DNA of 46,998 bases. Origin: Saprospiraceae bacterium. GTDB lineage: Bacteria; Bacteroidota; Bacteroidia; Chitinophagales; Saprospiraceae. Positions within the stretch are counted from its first letter, which is position 1, and every line of letters begins with the position of its first letter. The stretch is taken from the NCBI GenBank assembly GCA_029212405.1, contig JARGNR010000017.1, positions 25,738-72,735 on the forward strand, written 5' to 3'. Below are positions 35,888 to 44,913 of this stretch, piece by piece. Under the pieces are notes generated by a model. It was not told the origin of the DNA and did not search any database. It was given only the letters and a program-made list of their open reading frames with translations. The position numbers and the translations under genes are program-made.

Positions 35888-36877
35888 TTACTTAAGATCT
35901 GGCCAGTTGCCTTCATCTCTTGTAATTACAGTACTTCCACCTTCACCATAATCATTGGTCCAAGCCAAAGTCAGGCTACTACCTTCAACTTTAACTTCAG
36001 TGAATGTATATACTTCTCCCCATTGTGAAGAACCTTTGAAGCTCAATTGATTACAAGCATCAATTAATGTCAACGTTCGATTTGCAGGATCAGCATTTGG
36101 CATACTTCCTTGCGCATCTGATTCATAACAAGCATAGAAATTACCAAATGACATGTCATCTAATTCTAAATCTCCATTCTTAGTTGTGATTGTGTATTCT
36201 CCGTCTCCAACAGAAACAAAGGTAAGTTCACCTTCCCAAGTATTTCCAGCACAATCGTCCCAACCGATACCAGCACCTTGGCTTGAATTTGTTGCGACTG
36301 CATTATATGTACCAGCAAGCTCTGAAGGACAAAGCAAAGGCTTAATGAAACGGAAGATTCCATCAAAACCAGCACCACCTTGAACAGATCCTCCAGTATT
36401 ATCAGGTCCAAATCTTCTACCATCTTTCATGACTATATAGCCATCATAAATGATATCATCACCACCATTAAGGTCGTCAATAGTTTTACCCATCGCACTT
36501 AATGATTCATTTAATGAAAATGAAAAACTTGCTGATGGTAAACCAGATTTGTCATTTGTTCCGAAACTTGAATTTGAAGTTGAAACCAATAAAGCTGGCT
36601 CAGACAACGTTCCGTCTACATTATTTCTGTGTCTAACAAACCATTCATGACTATCAACCTCTCCACCATTATTCTCAGAGTAATACTCTACATCAAATGT
36701 AAAAGAAGCATTGTCAGGGTCAGTTAGAAAAAATGTTCCATTATCCGTGCTTAACAATCTTGAAAAAGCACCTTTTGCATATTCGTCAAATGTGTCAAAT
36801 GGCAAAGGCTCATCTGCACATGAAAATGCTAACATTACTAGGAACAATGAATATATACTATATTTTAATTTTTGCAT
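35888..36877 (-). CDS. Orphan surface lipoprotein in SusCD operon 1
   Basis: A lipobox (MLAFSCADE, Cys20) ends the signal peptide, and the +2 to +5 residues are acidic and polar (ADEP), as in Bacteroidota surface lipoproteins. I do not recognise the domain. The first part (about 40-180) looks Ig/PKD-like (ASFTFDVEYYSENNGGEVD, HEWFVRHRNN), and the second part (about 180-329) is a compact beta-rich domain with paired Cys (LLCPSELAGTYNAV, WDDCAGNTWEGELTF, YACYESD, LIDACNQLSF). Placed 19 nt after susD, it fills the place of SusE/SusF-type binding proteins and is probably a substrate-binding partner. The substrate is unknown. Confidence 0.8.
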   Translation of the reverse strand: MQKLKYSIYSLFLVMLAFSCADEPLPFDTFDEYAKGAFSRLLSTDNGTFFLTDPDNASFTFDVEYYSENNGGEVDSHEWFVRHRNNVDGTLSEPALLVSTSNSSFGTNDKSGLPSASFSFSLNESLSAMGKTIDDLNGGDDIIYDGYIVMKDGRRFGPDNTGGSVQGGAGFDGIFRFIKPLLCPSELAGTYNAVATNSSQGAGIGWDDCAGNTWEGELTFVSVGDGEYTITTKNGDLELDDMSFGNFYACYESDAQGSMPNADPANRTLTLIDACNQLSFKGSSQWGEVYTFTEVKVEGSSLTLAWTNDYGEGGSTVITRDEGNWPDLK

Positions 36878-36896
36878 TATTCTTGTTTTTACTTAA

Positions 36897-38534
36897 TTAT
36901 TTAATTACACCAGCTCCATTCGTATCCCAAAAAGCTTGATCAGTCAATGCTCTTTGAGAAGAAATGTTAGCATTTAGGTTTAGGTAATCCGCAGGATAGT
37001 ACATCAATCTTGGGAAATCCCCTGATGTAGGCTGCAATGTAGGTTGCAAATTACTTGGGAACGTTGTTCTTCTGTACCCATTGTAAGCTTCCAAACCATT
37101 ACCCCATAATGCTATGTGGTATTCTTTCATAATAATGTTCAATTTTTCATCATCTGAACCAGCTGCTGCATATGAATTCATAACATTAGCTACATATGCA
37201 TCAACCTCCTCTGCAGTAGGCTCTAAACCTGTTCCAGCTGCCTGATCTGAACCGAAATTCATTACTTTAGCGATAGACTGTCTAACTCCTTCTTCTAGTA
37301 GCGCAGCAGCATCTCCACCAGTATTTCTGGTAACTGCAGCTTCAGCCAACATGAAGTGAGTAAAAGAAGATAACATGATCGGAGCGATACCAGCACCAAG
37401 TCCACCATCTGTACCTGCGTTTGCAGAAGAAGCACCTTGATCCGTATCAAATAGACCACCTGCAGGATAAACACCAGCTACAGATCTTCTTGTATCATCT
37501 GGTGGTATACCATCATCATTACCATGATCTCTTCCCCAATATCCGTTACCTACATGGCAGAAAGGCTGATCATTTCCATAATGCAATGGAGCTGTCAACT
37601 GACCGCAATCCAATGTAAAGGCATCAATTTCAGATACAGGAGACAAATCTTGACGATAGAAATAGTATCTAATTCTAGGATCAACTATTCCTTTTTCTTC
37701 AGCTAATGACCACATGAAATAATTGGACTGGTAATACCCAGCACCATTTTCATATCCATCTTGATACCACCAGTGTCTTGAATCAGGAATATCTCTCATT
37801 GAGGAGAAAGGAAATTGAAAATCAGCATCAGCAGTTGTGATTGCTCCTGCTCCTGCTGCAGCTATATCACTACCATTTCCATTGCTTCCAGAACCTACAT
37901 TTAGGTACCACTTTACTTTAAGTGTATTTGCAAACTTAATCCAGTTACCAGCATCACCTCCATAAAATAAATCAGTTCCTCCAATAGAAGGACTGTCTTT
38001 ACCCATATCAGATATACCAGCATCTATTAATGCCAACGCAGCATTATAAATATCAGCTTGTGAATCAGCAGTTGGACTTGGATTCGAAACTCCTTGTCCT
38101 GCTTGGGAATAAGGTACATCTCCAAACATATCTACTAATGTCATTAATACGTATCCTTTTAAGATTTTAGCCGCACCTGCATAATGAGGTACTAAACTTC
38201 CTTCTGCCTCCGTCAATACGATTAATTGATCCAAATCTGGTAATAAATCAGCGTAAGCTGTATTCCACATGAAATTAAATGTGGTCGCAGCAAATGCATT
38301 TTCGTAAACATTTCCTCCAGTCATAGCCAGTTGTCTACTTACATAAGCGCCTTGATCATTTACATTCATAAAAAAGTCTTTGACATCCAACTGTATAGAG
38401 TTGAAGAAAAGACCTGTTTCAGCATTTTCAGGTGTCACAGCATTCGGATTGTCCAGAAGATCAAGTTCCGTTAAACTACATGACGAGATAAAGAAAACGG
38501 CTAAAACAATAAATAATTTATTTATATGTTTCAT
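36897..38534 (-). CDS. SusD/RagB-family outer-membrane lipoprotein (operon 1)
   Basis: The 545-residue protein has lipobox FFISSCSLTE (Cys19) and the SusD-type helical (TPR-like) scaffold: LLDNPNAVTPENAETG, AAKILKGYVLMTLVDMFGDVPYSQA, DLFYGGDAGNWIKFANTLK and EYHIALWGNGLEAYNGYRR. It belongs to the SusD-like 2 type. It caps the SusC transporter and binds its ligand at the cell surface. It is 21 nt downstream of susC and 19 nt upstream of the orphan lipoprotein. The ligand cannot be inferred; no glycosidase or peptidase gene is linked. Confidence 0.92.
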   Translation of the reverse strand: MKHINKLFIVLAVFFISSCSLTELDLLDNPNAVTPENAETGLFFNSIQLDVKDFFMNVNDQGAYVSRQLAMTGGNVYENAFAATTFNFMWNTAYADLLPDLDQLIVLTEAEGSLVPHYAGAAKILKGYVLMTLVDMFGDVPYSQAGQGVSNPSPTADSQADIYNAALALIDAGISDMGKDSPSIGGTDLFYGGDAGNWIKFANTLKVKWYLNVGSGSNGNGSDIAAAGAGAITTADADFQFPFSSMRDIPDSRHWWYQDGYENGAGYYQSNYFMWSLAEEKGIVDPRIRYYFYRQDLSPVSEIDAFTLDCGQLTAPLHYGNDQPFCHVGNGYWGRDHGNDDGIPPDDTRRSVAGVYPAGGLFDTDQGASSANAGTDGGLGAGIAPIMLSSFTHFMLAEAAVTRNTGGDAAALLEEGVRQSIAKVMNFGSDQAAGTGLEPTAEEVDAYVANVMNSYAAAGSDDEKLNIIMKEYHIALWGNGLEAYNGYRRTTFPSNLQPTLQPTSGDFPRLMYYPADYLNLNANISSQRALTDQAFWDTNGAGVIK

Positions 38535-38555
38535 ATTATATTTTCTAATTAATGA

Positions 38556-41500
38556 TTAAAAAGTAAAGCTCAATGTAGCTCCGTACCTTTTTGATGTAGG
38601 TCCAGTCACAAAATCAAATCCTCTACCATTTCCAACACCTAAACTCAATACTTCAGGATCAAAGTTGATACTTTCAGGGAAGTTTACAGCTTTATACCAT
38701 AAATTCTGACCAGAAACTGTCAACGATGCAGAACCGAAAGGAGTTTTATCCAATAATGATTTTGGGAAAGAATAGGAAAGCGATACTTCTCTAAGTCTTA
38801 CTGATGTAGCATCAAATATTCTGTTCTCATCATACCATACACCTGTATTTCTCCAGTATGCATTATTTGAAGTTACTTGGATATCATTAGGAACCAGCGT
38901 TCCATCTGGTTCTGCCTTAAGACCATTCACAATAACAGGAAGGAATCTATCAAAATCAGTTTCACCTGCAATTCCTCTAGCTGTCAAAGTTGAAGCTGAA
39001 GATCCCCAGATGTCACCACCTTGCTGCCAATCAAATTGAGCTCTGATGCTTAATGACTTGTAGCTAATTGTGTTGATAAAGTTCATGTTGAAGTCAGGGT
39101 TTGGATCTCCAATAATTCCTTGATCAGGATCTTGTTGGAAAATACCGTTTGCTCCTACGATTGGAAGTCCAGAAGCATCATCTCTAAGCACTTTTGTACC
39201 TTCGATAACACCATATGGCTCACCTGGAATCGCAAAGTTTCCTAAGAATGAAAGTCCATCAATAATTACTTTATCAATACCGTCTGCGATAGAAATTACT
39301 TCACTTCTATTTCTCGTGAAATTTGTTGTGAAATCCCATCTTAAGCTATTCGTTGCAATAGGTGAAACAGTCAATGCTACTTCAATACCTTTGTTATCCA
39401 AACTTGCTGAGTTGATTGTTGATGAAGTACCCCCTGTTGAAGGATCTAATTCCAAATCAATGATCAAATCTCTTGATTGCTTACTGTATAAGGATAAATC
39501 AACGGATATTCTATTGTTAAACAATCTAGCTTCCGTACCAAATTCGATCTCTGTATGTGTCTCTGGTTCTAAGTCTGGATTACCAAATGTGTTTGATATC
39601 GTATTTGACTGAATAATAGAATTATTGGTAAAGAATGCATTTGCATTTGTTCCTAATGTGTTTCTAGTTTGGTATGGATCAGGATAACCTGCAGAAGTAC
39701 CATATCCTAATCTAAACTTCAAATAATTCAATGTATTGTTTCCTTGCAATGATGCAAAAGCGTCTGTAGGTATGAAAGATACAGAAGCTGAAGGATAGAA
39801 AATTGAGTTATTACCAGACTCCAATGTTGAAGTAAAGTCATTTCTACCTGACATTGTCAAGTATAAGAAACTTTTATATCCAACAGAACCAGTTATATAT
39901 GCACCTATCAAATTCTCTCTTGTTTCAAAAGAAGACCCTTGGTGAGCTGAGAAATTTTGATGAGTTTGAAGTCCAAAGATAAACTGATTTGTACTAGATG
40001 TATTTGTATAATCGTTATTATCCTTTCTCAAGTTAATACCAAGTACACCATCAACACTCCAGTCTTCTGAAATACTCTTATCAAAAATCAAGTTCAAGTT
40101 TTGATCTATAATCGTATTGATTCTTTGAGAAGTATTCAACAATCCATCAGGTACTTGTGATCCACCTTTATTGATCGCATATCTCTGAGTTTGTGTATAA
40201 TTATCAACACCAAATCTATAGTTCAATGAAAGATTATCTGTTAATTGATATCCTAGATTTATGTTTCCAAAAAATCTATCTACGTTTTCATCATCAGAAA
40301 TATTATCCAATGCCCATAGTGGGTGTTGAATATCGTTTCCACTTCTGTAATATACGGAAGATCCATCTACAGGGTTCGTATTTGGCCACCCGTACAAGTC
40401 ATGACTAACTGGCGTATACAATACGTTTGAGAAAATAGACGCACCCGCGATTGGGTTAGAACTATAAATAGGTGCCGCTGGAGGCGTTACTCTACTTGAT
40501 TTTGTATAGTTAAATGTTCCTTTTACAGTTATTCCATTTGACAATGCAGTACGTAGTCCAAGACCAAAATTATGTCTTTCCAATTTATTAGAAGGTATAA
40601 ATCCTTCATCATTTAAGAATCCATAATTGAAATTCACTGCACTATTACTACCCAGTTTATTTGAAATATTTAGGGATGTATTATTTACTAGTCCAGTTTC
40701 ACCCAAAAATTGAGCTAACCCATCTTGAGCTTGCCATGGAATTCTTGTTCCATTAATGTCCGGAAAATCCGCTGCAAAATTTGTAAATGAATATGGGTGA
40801 ACAATAGTTCCAGCCTCATCCAATTGATATCTTCCGCTACCATCTGTGATACCGTTTACTTGCGTTGCAAATTCTTCAGTACCTGCAAACGGTGCTCCCC
40901 AGTTTGAGAATGCATTTGAAGCATCACCTTGCCATCCATTACCATATTTCTTTTGAGTCTCTGGAATACCACCAATTTGTGTTGCGAAAATAGATTGGTT
41001 GACAGAAACTTCCATTCCTTTATCAACTTCACCTATGTCTCCACCTTTAGTAGTTACAAGTACCACCCCGTTTCTTCCAGACTCCCCGTACAATACAGTT
41101 GCTGAAAGTCCCTTAAGGATACTTACTTCCTTAATACTATTAGGATCCAAATCTAAAAATCTAGAAGATGCAGAAGCCCCTCCAGAAGTAAATCCTCTAT
41201 CGCTGTTTGTGTCAGCATTAAATGGCACACCATCAACAACAAATAAAGGTTGGTTTCCTCCAGTAATTGAAGAATACCCTCTAATGATTACGTTCGTTCC
41301 CGAACCAGCAAGACCTGATGTAGATGTAATATCTACTCCTGGCACCTTACCTCTTAGAATTCTACTCACATCTCCCTCAGGTTTAAGGTTGATGTCTGCC
41401 GAACCAATAGTGGTTACCGCATATCCAAGAGCTTTCTTGTCTTTTTTAATCCCGAGCCCAGTTACTACAATCTCGTCCAAAAGTTGCCCTTCAGCCATTG

Positions 41501-41774
41501 TGATTGTAATATTGGATTGACCAGTAATGTCAACCTCCTGAGTTTGATAACCTGTATATGAAATTACAAGTGTATTGTTACCATCAGGTACTTCCAACGA
41601 GAAACTTCCATCGACATCAGTAATTGTACCCGTAGAAGTTCCCTTCGCAAGTACATTAGCTCCAATCAATGTTTCTCCGTTGACATCGGTAATAGTACCC
41701 GTGACTGTCCTTTGTGCAAATGTCATACTGACAGCACAAAGTAACATGAATAAAAGTAGTGAGAGTTTTTTCAT
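38556..41774 (-). CDS. SusC/RagA-family TonB-dependent outer-membrane transporter (operon 1)
   Basis: Signal peptide to about residue 20 (SMTFAQ). A carboxypeptidase-regulatory-like domain follows (TVTGTITDVNGETLIGANV, residues about 22-105), then a TonB-box/SusC motif (DEIVVTGLGIKKDKKALGY), and a plug domain (ILRGKVPGVDI, IIRGYSSITGGNQPLFVVDGVPF). The rest is a large barrel ending in a strand with C-terminal Phe (GATLSFTF). At 1072 residues it is full length. It imports SusD-bound ligand using the TonB complex. First gene of a SusC-SusD-lipoprotein operon with a 410-nt upstream region. Confidence 0.95.
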   Translation of the reverse strand: MKKLSLLLFMLLCAVSMTFAQRTVTGTITDVNGETLIGANVLAKGTSTGTITDVDGSFSLEVPDGNNTLVISYTGYQTQEVDITGQSNITITMAEGQLLDEIVVTGLGIKKDKKALGYAVTTIGSADINLKPEGDVSRILRGKVPGVDITSTSGLAGSGTNVIIRGYSSITGGNQPLFVVDGVPFNADTNSDRGFTSGGASASSRFLDLDPNSIKEVSILKGLSATVLYGESGRNGVVLVTTKGGDIGEVDKGMEVSVNQSIFATQIGGIPETQKKYGNGWQGDASNAFSNWGAPFAGTEEFATQVNGITDGSGRYQLDEAGTIVHPYSFTNFAADFPDINGTRIPWQAQDGLAQFLGETGLVNNTSLNISNKLGSNSAVNFNYGFLNDEGFIPSNKLERHNFGLGLRTALSNGITVKGTFNYTKSSRVTPPAAPIYSSNPIAGASIFSNVLYTPVSHDLYGWPNTNPVDGSSVYYRSGNDIQHPLWALDNISDDENVDRFFGNINLGYQLTDNLSLNYRFGVDNYTQTQRYAINKGGSQVPDGLLNTSQRINTIIDQNLNLIFDKSISEDWSVDGVLGINLRKDNNDYTNTSSTNQFIFGLQTHQNFSAHQGSSFETRENLIGAYITGSVGYKSFLYLTMSGRNDFTSTLESGNNSIFYPSASVSFIPTDAFASLQGNNTLNYLKFRLGYGTSAGYPDPYQTRNTLGTNANAFFTNNSIIQSNTISNTFGNPDLEPETHTEIEFGTEARLFNNRISVDLSLYSKQSRDLIIDLELDPSTGGTSSTINSASLDNKGIEVALTVSPIATNSLRWDFTTNFTRNRSEVISIADGIDKVIIDGLSFLGNFAIPGEPYGVIEGTKVLRDDASGLPIVGANGIFQQDPDQGIIGDPNPDFNMNFINTISYKSLSIRAQFDWQQGGDIWGSSASTLTARGIAGETDFDRFLPVIVNGLKAEPDGTLVPNDIQVTSNNAYWRNTGVWYDENRIFDATSVRLREVSLSYSFPKSLLDKTPFGSASLTVSGQNLWYKAVNFPESINFDPEVLSLGVGNGRGFDFVTGPTSKRYGATLSFTF

Positions 41775-42169
41775 GTTAAACTTAGTTTAGTTAATTAATA
41801 AATTTTAAAGCAGTTAATTTTAACCTCTTCTTTAAGAGATCTGTTAATTTCTTAACATTTTTTCGTTTTGGGATAGCCAATATATATAGACTAATGCGTC
41901 ATTTAGTCCGATAAATCGTCTATCACCTCGCAATTATATTAATAAATTGTTAATTAATTCATTCTGGGAATAATTATTTTGATGCTAATTGCAGGACAAA
42001 TTTGGCATAACAAATAAAAAGTAGATTTTAACCATTATTTCCGAACTGAATTTGGTTTTCGTCCAAAAAAGCTAATCTTCACATATAATAAATCTATATA
42101 TTAAGAATCTAGTTCAATATTCCAATTCGATATTGAGTAGGAAAAGGTGGTAGTAAATAAATAAGAAAA
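41775..42169. promoter_or_regulatory. Long AT-rich region upstream of SusC operon 1
   Basis: About 395 nt without a gene. It is rich in TTAATTAAT-like words and holds small inverted repeats (CTCTT/AAGAG near 41824-41839; CAATAT/ATATTG at 42115-42135). It should contain the susC promoter on the minus strand, but I find no good TAnnTTTG and -33 pair; the best near match reads TATATTGG near 41919. No sigma/anti-sigma gene or other regulator is next to it. Confidence 0.45.
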
Positions 42170-42183
42170 AAAACCTTGGTTTT
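42170..42183 (-). terminator. Weak terminator after the small barrel gene
   Basis: AAAAC and GTTTT surround CTTG immediately after the stop codon, with a T-run following on the minus strand. The stem is only five base pairs, so it may be inefficient. Confidence 0.4.
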
Positions 42184-42185
42184 GA

Positions 42186-42851
42186 CTACTTTCTCGTTTT
42201 TCTTGACCTCTTTTGTTTGCCCTTTTTCTTTTTAGATGGGTTGAATTCATAGGACATCGTAAACGCAAGGTGATAAGGTAGCAATCTTGCAATGTTAAAA
42301 AAGTCTTCATCTAAAATATCCGAAAAGGATTTTTCATACGCTATCGTAAATCTATAGGAGGTCGAGAATCTCCACCCCAAGAAAAATTTGATATTATTAA
42401 ATGAACTGGATACCGTAGTTGGGTCAAGCAATCTAGGTGGCCCAGCAACCACATTATCTATGATTTTATAATCATAATTCAATATTTGATGATGAACAAA
42501 ACCTACTCCCAAAAATATAGATTTATCTATGGGTTCATAGACTGTTGATACTTCCAATCCTACAGTACTCAGTCCCATTTCTAATTGTATCCCATCTTCA
42601 AGTTTGTCTTGAAAAGCGTCTTTACGCGCACTACCCTGTCGATAAAAAGAAGTTTTAATCCCTAGATTGATATTATTTGACAATGCATAATGCGTTCCGA
42701 TTCCTAATAAAACACCTCTTTTGTGATACCCTTGTAGCTTATCCCCATCTATTTGAGTCATTAACATCCCTGCTTCTGGTAAAAAACTGAATCTTTGACA
42801 ATAGACTGAGGTAGATAGAAGAATACATACAATGGATACAAACGTTTTCAT
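42186..42851 (-). CDS. Small outer-membrane beta-barrel-like protein with basic tail
   Basis: Signal peptide about residues 1-18 (ILLSTSVYCQ). Strand-like segments alternate through the body (FSFLPEAGMLMTQI, RGVLLGIGTHYALS, NINLGIKTSFYRQG, FLGWRFSTSYRFTIAYEKS, HLAFTMSYEF), as in OmpA/PorT-style small barrels. After the last strand (SYEFNPS) comes an unusually basic tail of about 17 residues (KKKKGKQKRSRKTRK), which would face the periplasm or surface. No closer assignment is possible. It stands alone between two Sus operons, with terminators on both sides. Confidence 0.72.
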   Translation of the reverse strand: MKTFVSIVCILLSTSVYCQRFSFLPEAGMLMTQIDGDKLQGYHKRGVLLGIGTHYALSNNINLGIKTSFYRQGSARKDAFQDKLEDGIQLEMGLSTVGLEVSTVYEPIDKSIFLGVGFVHHQILNYDYKIIDNVVAGPPRLLDPTTVSSSFNNIKFFLGWRFSTSYRFTIAYEKSFSDILDEDFFNIARLLPYHLAFTMSYEFNPSKKKKGKQKRSRKTRK

Positions 42852-42880
42852 AGGGAAATTTTAGATTTTGTTCTTTTAGA

Positions 42881-42917
42881 AAAAAATGGGAACTAAATTC
42901 ATCATCTAGTTCCCATT
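42881..42917 (-). terminator. Terminator of the first SusC-SusD-lipoprotein operon
   Basis: On the minus strand, AATGGGAACTA pairs perfectly with TAGTTCCCATT (11 bp), followed by a run of T. It lies 30 nt after the 171-residue lipoprotein gene. Confidence 0.85.
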
Positions 42918-42946
42918 ATAAATAACTTTATTCAGTGAAATGTTTA

Positions 42947-43462
42947 TTACATATCAACGTCTTCCAAAGTAATATTGATTGATCTTTGGTATTCTGTTCC
43001 ACCACGACCAACAGCAATATCACCACTAGAGTTAGATGCATTAGTTAAAGTTAATGTCAACGTTTTGTTTCCATCTACTTCACCGTCAGCTAATGCTGTT
43101 ACTACAACAGCTCCTCTATAGGTTTCTGCAAAATTTCCTCTGTCAGAAGAAATTACAACACTTCCACCTGCTTCTGTAGCTCCTTCGATTGTATAGTCAA
43201 CACCCCAAACGGCATCACCACTAATCGTATAGTTTGCTGTCGCATCAGAAGTTAAATCTGTAGGATGCTCAACAAATACATTGAAAGCACCTGCATCTTC
43301 TGCAACACTTCTGTCTGGGTTTATTGTATTTCCATCAGCATCAAATGCAACATAACCTGGTAATTCTTCTAAATCGAAGTACTCAGTTGTATCATATTCA
43401 TTACCGCAAGAAACAATAAATAAAGTGCAGACTAAAGCGATAATTAAATTATATAATTTCAT
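42947..43462 (-). CDS. Small Calx-beta-like lipoprotein in SusCD operon 2
   Basis: The lipobox is LFIVSCGNE (Cys19). After an acidic linker, residues about 55-171 form a single Calx-beta-like Ig domain: AFNVFVEHPTDLTSDA, YTISGDAVWGVDYTIEG, GSVVISSDRGNFAE, ADGEVDGNKTLTLTLTNAS. It is 20 nt downstream of susD on the same strand, and a terminator follows. By position it is an accessory binding lipoprotein of the SusC/SusD complex. It shares no visible similarity with the 329-residue lipoprotein of operon 1. Confidence 0.8.
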   Translation of the reverse strand: MKLYNLIIALVCTLFIVSCGNEYDTTEYFDLEELPGYVAFDADGNTINPDRSVAEDAGAFNVFVEHPTDLTSDATANYTISGDAVWGVDYTIEGATEAGGSVVISSDRGNFAETYRGAVVVTALADGEVDGNKTLTLTLTNASNSSGDIAVGRGGTEYQRSINITLEDVDM

Positions 43463-43482
43463 TTTTTCTTTATTTTAATTTA

Positions 43483-44892
43483 TTAATTCTCAAACCACAT
43501 TGGTGTGTCTGTAGGTGCATTTGCAGGAGTATTCGGATTCGAAGCTACCTCATCTGGTGGGTAGTTGAATCTTTTCAAGATCGTTGAAATATTAGAACCT
43601 GGTACAGGTTCTAATTCAGGAACTCCTGTTCTTCTTACTGTATTCCATGCAACTACAGGACGAATAAATGATTCGATATACAATTGTTCATGAATATCTT
43701 GCAAAGTTGGTGCAGCTAATCCTGCAACAAAATCAGCAGCTACATCAGCAGGTATAGTCGAAACAGCACCTGGGATATCTCCACCCCACCAAGCAACAGC
43801 CTGAGCTACTCCATTTCTGTACTCTGTATCTGCAGTTCCCGCATCGCCACTTGCCAAAGCTAATTCCGCCTTGTATAAGTTAATCTCAGCTGGCATCATC
43901 AACATATGAGGCAAATCATTTCGAATCACATTATCTGCAATTCTCGGTGAGCCTGGGAAGTTGAATGCAAAATCTCCAATATTCAATGGCTCAGCATCGT
44001 CTGGATTAAAGATAATCATGTCTTTTCTTGGGTCACCTTCCAATAGATTGAACAATGTTCTACTTGGAGAATATACCCCTTGTACTTCATTAGATACTCC
44101 AAAGAAAGCTTCAACTAAGTTGTTGTAGCCATTAAATGCACCAGGTGCATTTGAATATCTAATCAAAGCAGCTTGTCCATTTGATTCAATCAAAGGTTGT
44201 CCTAATACAGCACTAATCTGAGAATCAACATTTGTTTTGTTTCTAAGTACCATTAAAACTCTTAGCTTCAATGAGTTTGCATATCTTCTCCAGTTATCCA
44301 TATTACCATTGTAGATAAGGTCACCAGTAGATACATTAAAGATTCCATCTGCAGGAATTGCATCTATCAAACTAATCGCTTCATCAAGAATAGAAACTAC
44401 TCCGTTTAATACAGTCTCTTGGTTATCAAAACCAGGAACTGGAAATTCATTTGCATTTAATGCTTCAGAATAAGGAACATCTTCCCAAATCATTGACAAT
44501 TCAAAAAACGTATTTGCTTTGAATATCTTAGCAATTGCTGCAACATTATTACTTGAAGGACCTGCTGCTTCCGCATCTTGTTCTACCAATAATAAATTAC
44601 CTAATACTTGAGAATACATCATTCCCCAAGTGTTACCTGTAAGGAAGATTGAAGTATTACCGTTTCTTGCACTGTTAAAGCAAGCGGTAAAGTGTTGAGG
44701 GACATCCATTATTCTAGTCCCTAATTCTGTGGTATGCCTATTTGAATATTGTGCAAACACAAAAGGCAATAGCACATTTGGATCGGCAGTTGTTGCCGCT
44801 AATGGGTTTGAGTTTATATCTAACGAGTCTTCACAAGAAGTAGAGATAAAACTCAAAACAAAAATCAACGATAAATATTTTATATATTTCAT
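43483..44892 (-). CDS. SusD/RagB-family outer-membrane lipoprotein (operon 2)
   Basis: The 469-residue protein has lipobox FISTSCEDS (Cys20), followed by INSNPLAATTADPNVLLP, a typical SusD-like 2 opening. Helical-scaffold motifs include AKIFKANTFFELSMIWEDVPYS, LIYNGNMDNWRRYANSLKLR, PAEINLYKAELALASGD and QLYIESFIRPVVAWNTVRR. It pairs with the partial SusC upstream (21-nt gap) to bind and hand over an unknown ligand. It is clearly divergent from the operon 1 SusD, so the two systems likely take different ligands. Confidence 0.92.
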   Translation of the reverse strand: MKYIKYLSLIFVLSFISTSCEDSLDINSNPLAATTADPNVLLPFVFAQYSNRHTTELGTRIMDVPQHFTACFNSARNGNTSIFLTGNTWGMMYSQVLGNLLLVEQDAEAAGPSSNNVAAIAKIFKANTFFELSMIWEDVPYSEALNANEFPVPGFDNQETVLNGVVSILDEAISLIDAIPADGIFNVSTGDLIYNGNMDNWRRYANSLKLRVLMVLRNKTNVDSQISAVLGQPLIESNGQAALIRYSNAPGAFNGYNNLVEAFFGVSNEVQGVYSPSRTLFNLLEGDPRKDMIIFNPDDAEPLNIGDFAFNFPGSPRIADNVIRNDLPHMLMMPAEINLYKAELALASGDAGTADTEYRNGVAQAVAWWGGDIPGAVSTIPADVAADFVAGLAAPTLQDIHEQLYIESFIRPVVAWNTVRRTGVPELEPVPGSNISTILKRFNYPPDEVASNPNTPANAPTDTPMWFEN

Positions 44893-44913
44893 GTTAACTA
44901 TTTCTTTTTATGA

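Noticed and set aside
40999-41520. 173-residue plus-strand reading frame opposite the SusC plug region
   Set aside because: Antisense shadow of a strongly conserved coding region, rich in Pro/Ser as expected from reversed codons.
42101-42310. 69-residue minus-strand reading frame overlapping the barrel gene end
   Set aside because: It overlaps the basic tail of the barrel gene in another frame and has no signal or domain.
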